This document shows, in pieces, positions 23,240 to 34,700 of a stretch of 64,000 nt of DNA. Made by a program: the position numbers and the translations under genes. The notes under the pieces are model-generated. The model worked only from the letters and a program-made list of their open reading frames with translations. It did not search any database and was not told where the DNA came from. Each line of letters starts with the position of its first letter. Position 1 is the stretch's first letter. This DNA comes from Alligator mississippiensis (Eukaryota > Chordata > Crocodylia > Alligatoridae), in contig NC_081824.1 of the NCBI RefSeq assembly GCF_030867095.1, forward strand, positions 302,452,956 to 302,516,955. The letters are read 5' to 3'.

Positions 23240-26200
23240 GTCGGTGAGTGCCCCCACCCCTCCGCAGGCTCCACCGCCGCCCCCGGACGTGGGGGAGGGG
23301 GCACTCGGCGGCCGCTCGGGCTTCGTTTCTTTGGCGGCGCGAGCCCTCCCCCCGGGACGGCCAAGCCCCCCGTGCTCGGAGCCCCCCTTCCCCTGAGGGG
23401 CGGGGCCGGCGGGCGCCGCGAGACGTGCCCCCCTCCCCCTCGCGGGCTCGCGCGGGGTCTGTTGCAGCCGCGCGTGATGTCACGCAGCACCCAACCCTGT
23501 GGGACGCGCCTGTGCTGTGTTCGCCCGTTCTCGGGGCTGCGGGTTCGAGTCCGGGGAGCGGCTGAGAGGCCGGGGGGGGACACTCACGGGTACAAGTGAA
23601 GTGGCAGGGTGTCTTTTTTCTTTTCTTCTTGGTCACGGCCACAGCGGTTCCTCATTGGCTTGGGCAAAGCCCAGGAGTCAAGGTGCTGAGGGCAAATGTG
23701 AGTCCTTTTATTAGACCAGCCCCGTATGCGGATAAAATGGTGCAGACTCTCCTCAGGAGAGCATACGAAATGCCAACAGTGTCTCCCTCTGCCTGAAGAA
23801 GGATTTTTAAACCCGAAATCTTGTTAAGATTTCTTCATTGCACCAGCAGAATGACTCCCTGACTCTGGAAAGAGCCAACCGGCTCCAAAGATCACGCTTG
23901 TAAAAGTAGAACAACTTGACAACTGATTTCTCTCCAGCTTTTCTTTAGCAGGGTCCTTGGACAGTTCAGGGGTACTTAATGTAGGAGCATAGGCTTTTTT
24001 AGGGCTGGCTGCAGGCAAGAAGTGAAGGAGCAGCTCCAAGTCAAATCCAGCCTGTTTGTTTGGGGGTTTTTAGGTTGAAAAATTGAAATGATATTTCCCC
24101 ATGCTCCATTGGGCTAATTCAGGTTAATTGCCATTCAGGCCTGGTGTGCAAATGGACTGTCCTTCCCCTGAGCAGACTGCTCTTGTGCGTGTTTTGATGG
24201 AAGAAAAAACCCTGGGACAGTCAGCTCTGAGATAAATCATAGTAGCATAGAAAACTATAGAGAATTATAAGCCTGTTGTCTTTTTAGTTTCTTTTACTTA
24301 AAGATTTAAAAGATAAGAATGGGTGATCCAGCTATCGTGGAATATTTATGTCTACATCCTTCTCCCCTGCAATCGTGTCACCTTTTTTTGTCTGGAATGT
24401 TATTAAAGTGCTACACAAAGATCCACAATATGCTTTAGAGCCCTTTGTGTTTTAAAGTAAGGAGTTTCTCTCTTAGCTGAAGTTTATTTCTAAAAATAGA
24501 TTATTAAAAAAAAAGAAGAAATATCCGTCTCTTCCCATAAACCTTTGAATGTCAGCAGTGCAGGGACTGATTGTACAACTGACTCCAGATTGGCAAAGTC
24601 CTGTCGAACTTGGGACTGTGTAGGCACATGACTATTGTACTGAAGATAGGGGCCTCGGGTAGCAGAGTTTGTCCATCTTAGAGAGAACTCTGTGGCAGTG
24701 GTTCTCTTCTGATCTTATGGACTTAATTTAAAAAAACAATCCTTTCATGAATTAAGGTCTCTTCTGTTTAGATCTCTTCCGTTAGAGCCTTAGTTTCAAT
24801 CTTAAAATGCTACATTCTGGGCATCATCTGGTATGGCTCTCCAGACTGTTGTTGGTCTACAGCAGCGATTCTCCACCAAGGTGCCTTGAGATCCTTTCGA
24901 GGGTGCCATGCAATGTTTTCACTGACAGGAGTCACGAGATCAGCCTAAAGATTCCAAATAGGAATGCATATTATTAATAATAGTCTGCCTTATTGTAGTC
25001 TTTTTGAGTTCTTTCCAACACAAGAATTGCTCTCATATCTTTCCATAGTCAAAAAATCAAGAGCTAAGAGTTAGCATTTTTGAGAGGTTCCTTGATTCAA
25101 TCATGGGATGCCTGGAGTCTGATGAGCACCACTGGTCTACAGACTTGAATTTGAACCATTCTGTTAGACTAGTGGCGTTCAACCTTTTTGTCTATGGGGC
25201 CAGATGGGCAGTGCCTGATCCCCCTGTGAGCTGCATCTGGCTGGTGGACCCAATCTAATGACTAGGGTGTGTGCAGCAGGACCCCATTTCGCTGTGGGGA
25301 GGGAAATGGAGTGGTGGGTCAGCTTGGTCCAGCCTTATGGGGAAAGAGGGCTTGGCCCAACCCTGACTTGGCCCTGAGAGAGGTGGGGAGCATGGCCCTG
25401 CCTTGGACCAGCCATGTGGAGGGAGGGGCCGCACACAGTTTGACCCCAACTGGCTTGCATGGCAGGAAGGGGGTGTGGCCCAGCCCCCACGGGGGTGTGC
25501 TGAGTGATGGTCATGGTCTAGCTCTGACCTGTTCCTTGGGGTTTGGGATTTTGGCAACAGGGAAGGGTGGTAGTATTAACTACCATTGCTCCTTCTCTGC
25601 CAAATATCTCAATCCAGGAGGAGTCCCACAGTTTGGTTTCCAGGGCTCTGTGGGCCAAAGGCTTGCACCTCTGTGTTAGATAACTGTATCACAGAGTAAA
25701 TGATTCTGTTAGTTTCTTTAGCTGTCATAGTAAACTTTTATGCTATATGACTGAAATTCAGAACCAATACTTTTATAATTTGAGCACTCACTAAAGTTTC
25801 TTTTTTTTAAAGACCATGAAAGTGATGATGAGTCATACGAAGTATTGGATTTAACAGAATATGCGAGGCGTCACCATTGGTGGAATCGTGTGTTTGGCCG
25901 AAATTCTGGACCAATTGTAGAAAAGTATTCTGTAGCTACCCAGATTGCAATGGGCGGAGTAACTGGCTGGTGAGAGAGGATTCCTTTTGATTATTGTGTC
26001 GTGTGTTTATCTGTCCTAAATTGGTCTCTTCCTACAGATGTTGAAATGGATAAATACATTTAATGGTGACTTTCTAATTAGATACTTAAATTCAACTGAT
26101 GCTGACACTAGATCATGCCTCTAAAGCAGTATTGTCAACTAGGGTGCCATAGCCTTGAAATTCATTCAAGGATGCCACGGGTTGTCATGTACAGTTAGCA

Positions 26201-29200
26201 CTATCAGGCGTTCAAACATCTTTCACAAAATAAACCCAGAGATTTCAAGTAGGAATCCATACTGTTACAAACATTCTGACCTGCTGTGATCCTCCAAGTT
26301 CTTTGCAACAGAAGAATTGCTGTATTATTTTTCCATAGTCAAAAAATGAGTTAAAAATGAGTTAAAATTGTGAAGTGGGATTTTCCATCAACTGTCTCAA
26401 GTGTAGCCAGGTTGAGAGCCACTACTCTAAAGCTTTACTTGAGATCTGTAAAATGCATACATGGCAAAGTAGCCCCTGGCTAGTTTATCGCAAGCGTTCC
26501 TAGAAGATGTGTCAGCACTCTTAAGACTAAGGGAAAAAATGGAAAATTAGGAGATATAGTTATGTTTCTTATATCTATTATATATTTTATTAGTTACCAC
26601 TATAGGCACAAGAACCTGATTATTGTAATAAAATGTGATTGAGATATACTTCACACATGCAAGCAATCATATAAACAAATTGGGGCAGGACAGATTTTAA
26701 TCAGGAGCCTCTCTTTTTCTAAAGTGAGTTTATTTTTAAAAGCAAAAGCTATTTCTATTAAAAATAGCATGACTTAACATTTTGCTTTTGGCTTAGCTGA
26801 AGAGGTATTTAATGGAAATTTTTTTGTTTTGTTAAAGTTGAGTCATAAGTATTAACATTTAGAGTAATGTAAGTTACTCTAAAACATTATTAGCTCATGA
26901 AAACACTCAAATCAATGAAAACAGATTTTTCCTATTTAAATGTAGTAATAGGAAAATCCTGTCAATACAAATAAAGGAAAATTAGAAGATGAGACTCTAG
27001 AAATGAAAGTGAAATTTCCATTTTACAGTTTGATAAAATCACGAAGGTAGTTTTTAATATTTAATGTTTGTTAGTCATTGTAGAAATATTAGTGTTTCAG
27101 TATACTTTTAAACCTGAAGATGTACTTCTAAAGTTGTTAAAAGGTAGGTAGATATATATTTTTAAAATAACTAACTTCTTTTCCTAAAAGCTTGAGGTGG
27201 ATTTTAATATTTATTAATTTGTCAAATTGAGAGGCCTAGAATTGAAGGTGCAGTTTGTGCAGTGACCGTGACATTTTTTAACAGCCCTACAAAAAACTTT
27301 TAACCTTCCCTGCACAGCCCATTGCTAGAAGTGAGGTGGTGGATGATTTGGTTCAGGTGGCCAGGAGGAATGTTTAATGGGAGAATGGCTTTTCTCTGCT
27401 AAAAAAATAGACTCAGCCTTGTCTACACACACAGGGTTTGTTTGTTGTTGTTTTTTGGGGGTGGGGAGGGGTGTTAAGCAGTGCTAAGCCCTAACTTTTC
27501 TGGTTAGAGCTGTAATTTATTTGTGGAAATAATTAACTTGGTTTAAGAACATCAATGCTAGAAGTTATGGTGGTATAAGAATGTCTTTTACTAGTATAGC
27601 TTATTATGTTTCATTGTGGGAATGGCTTTGTTTGTAAAGGCACATCTATACTAATACTGGTTATGCCAGTATAGTTAGAGGTGTAACTTTTGTGTGTAGA
27701 CAATGCCGGAAGCCACCAGCCCGCTTTACAGAGGATACTGAATAGTCATTAGCTGATGATTACTATGGCTGTAACTTGTTTTTAATACACATTACCAATA
27801 AAGTGCTTATCATAAATTCCCAATCATAAATTTACAGGCTACAAATTAAGAAATAGGGAGGTGAAACTCATTTCAGTACACCAAATGTTATCTGGCATTT
27901 GGACAACAATTCTAGAAAGTCATATTTTGGGACATACAATTTCATTGGAATGTGTTTTTTGGTTTTCTTAAGGTGTGCAGGATTTTTGTTCCAGAAAGTT
28001 GGAAAACTTGCAGCAACTGCAGTAGGCGGTGGCTTTCTTCTTCTTCAAGTATGTAGGATTTTACTTTTTGATATTTAGATACTATTTTGTTCAAAGTATA
28101 TGGGAAAGACTAAACTGCTTTGTTTACTTCTGTTGGGAAGGAGACGATTGGTTTTATATCTGCTTTTTCCTACTAAATTTACCATGTGAAAAACTGTCTC
28201 AGCTACAGTATTTCTGTGCCAAATTAAAAAAAAAAGATTTTTAGATGATCCTTTTATCATTAATATTATTTTCTTAATAGTTTGAAGTAAACTGAAAGAA
28301 TAAAACCTTAATGTAGAAACAGAAGTTCTGTACTTGATTTAATATTGCCATGCTTAGCAAATTGTTTATATAAAAAAATAAAACCAGATGAATAGATCAA
28401 GGAAAAAATAACTCTGATTTTCAAAAGTGCCTATGGGAATTAGGTTTCTATGAAATCCCGGCCAAAGAGTTGAGTTTGCTATCATAATGTTGAGGGCGCA
28501 AAAAAATTCTGTTACTTATCTTCCTGGAAATAAATGTAGACAAACTGCATTAACTCTTCCCTCAGCAGGTGTTTGAGATAAACACTGCATTTTATTTCCT
28601 CTTCTCCCTTTAGTTGTTAGTAGCTCAGTTGTGGCACATTTCTGAGGTTTCCTTTCCTCCCCAGCCTTGACATGAGTAGTTTTATCAACTCCTCTAGTTC
28701 CCTGGCTTAGACTTACTTTCACTTCTGCTGTAGGCCAGATTATTACCTTTTAAGTCTGACCACTTGCATGTTGCCTCAGAAGTTGGGTTTAAATTATAAC
28801 AGTGGCCCTAAACCCTCTCTGGTCCATGAACAACTTAAGCTGCTGATGTATTGTGGGTGATGCCATCCTTTGCTCTCTTTGTCAACCTCTGTTTTAACAT
28901 TTTAATGTCTTTGTGTCTGTAGGCATGTCTACATGAGACATTTATTGCATAGTAGACTAATTAGCTGCACAGTCTTTGCTTCTACATGTGCGCCCCTATT
29001 AGGCTAGAGTAAACTAATTTATTTCAGAGCAGGATAGTACTTGTAAAACAAGTACTATCCTGCTGCGGAGTAAAAAACAGCAGCACATATGTGAGGGTGC
29101 TTCAGTGCAAGGGCTGCCTGCTGACTAGCCCCCAGCTGAAGCACCTTCGTCCCTTGGCCAGCCCCTTCGTAGTGCACCTTTGTCCTCTGGCCAGCCCCTT

Positions 29201-31666
29201 TGTAGCACATTGAGCTGGGTAGCAGCCCCAGGCTGGCAAGCTGACTCCCCGGGCACCCTGCCAGCAGGGGCTGGTCCATCCCGGGTCAACCTGCTGTGAT
29301 CCCAGGTGCATGTGCAGACACGTTCCTGGGAGCAATAAGCACTGGAGTTTATGGCTCTACAATAATAGGCATGTGTAGATGCACCCTGTGAGTGACATCA
29401 GAAAGCTTCTGCCCGTGAATCTGGGTTGAGGACCAATGAACTAAGCTATGTATTTTTAGAAAGCGCACCAGTTTTGATTTAAAGACTTCAAGTGGTGGAG
29501 AATCTGTGGCATCTGTTTGTAAGCTGTTGTGATGATTAATTACCTTCACTGACCCTTCCCCTGTTAAAATGACCTGCTTTGTTACTCAGGCCATTTCAGA
29601 GAGAGTGAGTGAATGGTTAGTACTCAACCAGCAGGTTGGTTCAAAATATAGAAAAGTTATTTTAAAGACAGGGATGATATTAGAGAGAATTAGAGCTTAT
29701 CTTTGTTGTGCAAAGGTGTTTGAAAAGCCTGTCCCAGTTTTCCTTGTTCCCTTGATGCTGAATGCCCTGTGTCACAATCAACCATTATGGGATTTCTGAA
29801 TGTTGCCCCTTAATTAGTCAAATGTCATTTCTGAGCTGTAAAAGATTATTTTGGTAGTTATACCTAAAACTGTGGGATGAGTGCCATAAGAACATTACAT
29901 CTGAAAAGCCCAAGAATGACTGTCAGAGTACTAGTCAGTTTGCAGCTGTGAGCAGGCTGAACTGTTTCTGGTAAACCACTATTATGAACTATTCCCAATG
30001 ACTCAGAGGTGCAAGTTTTTATACAGGCAATAACCAGTGAGGCTTAGGGGTACTCATTGCACCCCAGTATTTAAAATAGTTTTTGCCCAGGAAAACATGA
30101 GTTTGGGGACAAAAGTGACTTCTGCATGGCCAAAGAGCCTGCAGTCACTTGGATGTCTTCATCAACTCTTTTCATGCAAAATGTGGATTAAAAATTACCT
30201 TACAAAAATGTAAAATGCTGTAGACAAGTGAGGGAAATAGGTTTTCCATATATGTTTGCAGATCTATTGCTTCTTTTTTTTGGCTGGACTTATCTATGCT
30301 ATATCTGAAAAGGATGCTTAGCACAGAGGTAAAAAGTATTAGACAACTAGGTTAATTTATATAATTTTTTAATTGACTTCAGATTCTGCTGGAAATGAAT
30401 GTAGTAAATGTCTTTGTCACTCCTAATTCTAGCTACATTTTATTTTAAACTTAGACATAAAATGTGTGATAGCGTAATTACACTTTTTTTAGTCCTTATT
30501 TTTTTCACTGATAACCTCTTTTAAATGCACAGTGTGGTTGAATTCACTGATATCAATCAACCTCATCCAAGTACACAGTGTGACTCCAGAAATATTAGGG
30601 ATGTCAGATAGTAACGAGTATTCACAAATAAAACCATTTAGTGTGTAGTGATCATTTATGGGACAATATAACTTCTCTACATAGTCATAAACCAGTGGTG
30701 CTCTATCTTTTGGCCCAGTGGGTTGCATCAGGGCCTGGGTGCCATCATTGGGTCTTGCACCACCCCCATTGTCCCTGCGCACTTGGATTGGACCCTGGGC
30801 TCCCTCGCCAGTTCCATGTCACCTCTGCCCATGCCAGTACACCATGATACAGTGTGCCTGATACAGCACTCAGGGCCACATTCTTGGGTCCACAGGGCTC
30901 CCTGTGAGTTCAGCAACTTGGCCATAGGGGCATGGCAATTGCTGCTACTGCTCTCCTGCTGCCAGATTTCTGGATGTGTGGGGAGCCCCAGGAGCTGGAT
31001 GATATGGCTCTGCGGGCTGATCTGGCCCATGGACCATGGTTTGAGTACCTGTTGTAAACAATGGGTGTTAGGCAATGCTGCCATCAATATTCTTAGTAGG
31101 GTTACTATATTTCCAGGTCCAAAAAAGATGATACCTGTCACCCGGGGGAGGGGGGTGTTGTAGGGCAGGGGGAATATGATGGGAGAGGGGGGCAGTGACA
31201 TGCCAGTGCCCTGCCCCTGCCCATTCTGTTGCCCTTCACTGACAAGCCACCCCCCCCAGCCCTTCTGCTGCCCCTTACTCTGGACCCACTGACCCCAGCC
31301 CTGCCAGTGACCCTCACTCCCAAGCAGCAGTACCCTGCCCCCCACTCCTTGCTGGTGACCCTCAGTCCCAACCCACAGCCCCTTGCTGCTGTCAGTGCCC
31401 TGCACATCCAACCCACAGTAACCCATCCCATCCGCCGTGCCCCTCACTGCTGATCCACAGTCCTGGCAGTGCCCTTGACTCCCTATGCACAGCCCCTGCC
31501 CCCCAGCTTGTGCCCCTCACTCCGGACCTACAGCTCCCTGTGCCCTTCCCAGCTCTGGCAGTGCCCCTTGCTCCTGACCTGCAGACCCCTGCCCCCCCCC
31601 CCAGCCCTGCTGCCAAAGCAGTTCCTACAGTCACATGTTCTGTTGCTTGCTTGTGCTCGCTCGTAC

Positions 31667-31701
<35 letters not shown>

Positions 31702-34700
31702 TGGCTTGCCAGAGCCTGCACAGGGAGCACATGACCCCCGACAGCCAATCACCTTTCCTGCTGCTCCCAGCCCCAAGAAGCCAGCTCAGGAGAGCACAAA
31801 ACCCAGACACTTGCTTTTATTTTAAAAACCCAGCCACATGCAGCCACAGGGGTCCAAAAAAGAGGACTTGTCCAGGAAAACCCAGACATATGGTAACCCT
31901 AAGCTACTGTGTAGTTTCCCCACTGTGTCATACGCAACCATTTTTCCATTAGTTTCTGAAATACCCTCAAGCATTGAATCAGCAGAAGCGCACTCAGCAT
32001 GGAGCTAAGCATTACTTTTTTTTTTTTTTTTTTTTTTTTTAAATAAAGTTCCCTAAAGCTGCAGGTTTCAATGATTCCTCATGATGCAAGACATTTAACT
32101 ACCAAAGATCTACTGGAGTAAGACTGGAGAATAGCAGAAAAGAGTGCTTACGTAATCAGAGTGCCTCTGATATTTAAGAGAGAACTTCTGCATTTTTTTT
32201 ATAGCAGTTTGATTCAGGGTTTCTAGTTGGACAAAAACTGTGCATCTCATTGTCACTTCTTAGGAATAGCAGAAGCTACTTGTTTCAAGCTCTGAAAACT
32301 GCCAGCTAGCAGTTTCATGACTAAATCCATTCAAAAGTCACCTTGGTCAGGGTATTAGATGAAGAAAGAAGAGGGAAATAATTTAATTTAATTTAATTAA
32401 CCTGTATAACTATTATAAGTCAATGCTGTAACTAAATCTTGTGAGAATTTGGTATCTGAAACAAGTTAATTTGATCAGCTACATAGCACTTTTGATAAAA
32501 AGACTTTATTTATCCTAATATGTTGACACTTGACTGATTCAATCCACTATAATAAAAATAGACATTAGAAAAAAATTAAAAATTCACCTATAACAAATGG
32601 GTAACAAATTAGTCAGTTTTACATGGTTAATTTTTAATTTATCAACTGGCACCACACTTATGATCTTTAATGAACATATAGACATGCCCAATGTGCATCA
32701 GGCCTCTTCTTTTAATGTGCTGTAAATTACGATGTATTAAGTTTAGTACCTGTAGTGATAGGTACTAACTTAATGCACTGTAACCAGCGCTACTGTGCAT
32801 TAGCGCAGATAAATGCTTTTTTAATTATGTTAATGCGCATTACATTAAATCTGTGCATTAGCATTTTAGCACAGGTTTTGCCTGCCATGCTAATGCACAG
32901 TAGAATTAGTCTTCTGCACATGAATTTTCTTGTATAGATCCACCCAGTATGGGGAAAATGTCAGCTCCTTAAAATGTTGATCTGCTATGATGAGTTACTT
33001 GCTTTAAAATTTTTTTTAAAAAGCACCTTCTTTTGTGCTTCCATATATCCATATATATATATAATTTTTTTTTTATAATTGTTCATTTCAGTGACAGTGT
33101 CTTTAATGCTTTTTGTTCTTGTTTGTACTCAATCGAAGACCCACAGCTTTGTCTGTATTTACCATTATTTGTCATGAAGAGCTTCATTTCTAGTAAGTCA
33201 TTTATACTTTCTCTTCCATATTTAGGCCATTCCATTTAAAACACCGTTGGTGGATTCAAGTCAAGTCTTCAATTAAGTGCTTCTGTAACTAAGACCAAAA
33301 TCAAACAACAATAAAAATAAACCCTTGAAAACCATGCAGCAAGCAAAATTTAACACTAAGCTTTGCCTGGTTATTTACTCCACAGGGGTTCTGTAGTAGC
33401 TGTGATAACATGGCATGATGTATGCTGGGGCATCTCAATGAAGTGGGGCGAGGGCAACTTGCTACTTTTGGGAATTCGAAAAGCAAAAGGTGAGGGCTAT
33501 ATTAATTCTTGTGCTGAATATCCCACTTGACAGCTGTTTTGTGCAGAGTTTGAGGGACATTCAACAGAAGTGCCAAAGCAGTTGGATTTTTTTGATGGAA
33601 GTTTGCTGTTAAATGTTCTAGTTTTGACAGGTTTTACTAAAAGTATTTGGGGCCTGATTATTTAGAAATACTGCCTATCTCAGTATGAAATCTGTACTTC
33701 TAGAGCAGGGTATTCTTATAACCACTGCCTGTTCTATAATCAGTTGTGTATATTCTAATGTATCAAGCTTTCACCTTATTCCCAAAACTTCTGTTTCATT
33801 TAATGTAAGTGAAACTTGATGTAGAGGTTAATTCTTTAGTAATCCCAATTACCTCCATGTGCATCTGCATTCTGTTTGTTATGTTCCTTTACAAAGATGT
33901 GTGCAGCTCATGTGAATAAATGCAGGCTGGAGCAAACTGAGCAACATTGTGTGGAAGGTATGCTTCCTGATTTAATGGCTTCAGCAGAACTGTGGCTGCA
34001 GATCAAAATTTGATATTTAAATTGAGGGAATTATGAAGGTGGAGTTCATTGCTCCATAGCTGACAATTAACCTTGTTCACAAATTTGAGTTCTCAACCCC
34101 TTTAGTTTACTGATATGAAGTTCTCCAATTTCTGTGATGTAATGCAGGGTAGGAGAATATTTTCGTGCAACTTTTCATACTGCCTATCAATTTTAAAATC
34201 CAACTTAAAACACTTTTTTGAACAGTTCTTAAGTGTGGTGTGGGTTAAGGTAAAGGTGGTTATTGGAATGTGTAACATGGTTTTCATAAGTGAATATTTA
34301 AGAAAATATGAGCTGGAAGGAAAATGGAACTTTTTTTTATAAATTATTCTTGTTGCTTTTGTTATTTTAATGCTTTAACTGTAGCAGCTTTTAGTTATTA
34401 GTTATTGGATATTTCTCAGTCTTGTTAGCGTGTTGCCAATGAAGTCTTTGTTTTCAATGTGTATTGAAAAGAGGGGTAAAGATTGTGGTCACTAAAGTAA
34501 CCAGTGGTTACCAATTCAGTCTTTTAATGCATTCACTTTGGCCCCAGTCCCAGTAACACTTTCACATAACTCATTGAAGTAATTGCATGTTGGCAGGACA
34601 CGGGCCTTTATTACATATTTCAAATTTTAAAATATATTCACATATGTACACCAAGAGTTCTTACATACACAAATACACAAGATTAAAATCATTCATTTTT

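Larger units (their letters stand above)
22985..23600 (+). promoter_or_regulatory. FUNDC1: CpG-island promoter of FUNDC1
   Basis: GC content and CpG density rise sharply here against the AT-rich surroundings, spanning the upstream region, exon 1 and the start of intron 1. Visible motifs are a GC box (GGGGGCGGGGG, 23104-23114), an NRF1-like GAGCATGCGCTC (23064-23075), a YY1-like CAAACATGGCGGC over the start codon (23204-23216), and a CRE-like TGATGTCA (23475-23482). No TATA box is seen, which fits dispersed housekeeping initiation. The 5' UTR probably starts between about 23110 and 23170 (inference). Confidence 0.8.

Noticed and set aside
23244..23249. GTGAGT as the main exon 1 donor
   Set aside because: It shifts the frame and meets TGA at once in exon 2. 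The CAG/GTCGGT donor at 23240 restores the conserved protein.
23540..23553. GGTTCGAGTCC, an exact Pol III B-box-like string
   Set aside because: No matching A box or cloverleaf: the T-stem pairs poorly and no acceptor stem forms, so it is not a tRNA gene.
23121..23642. 173-codon minus-strand frame and other frames across the CpG island
   Set aside because: Ala/Pro/Arg/Gly-rich translation expected from GC-rich promoter DNA. It overlaps FUNDC1 exon 1 and has no family match.
30489..31447. Overlapping open frames (239 codons on the minus strand) in FUNDC1 intron 3
   Set aside because: They span two different mobile elements with GC-rich repeats and show no protein family.
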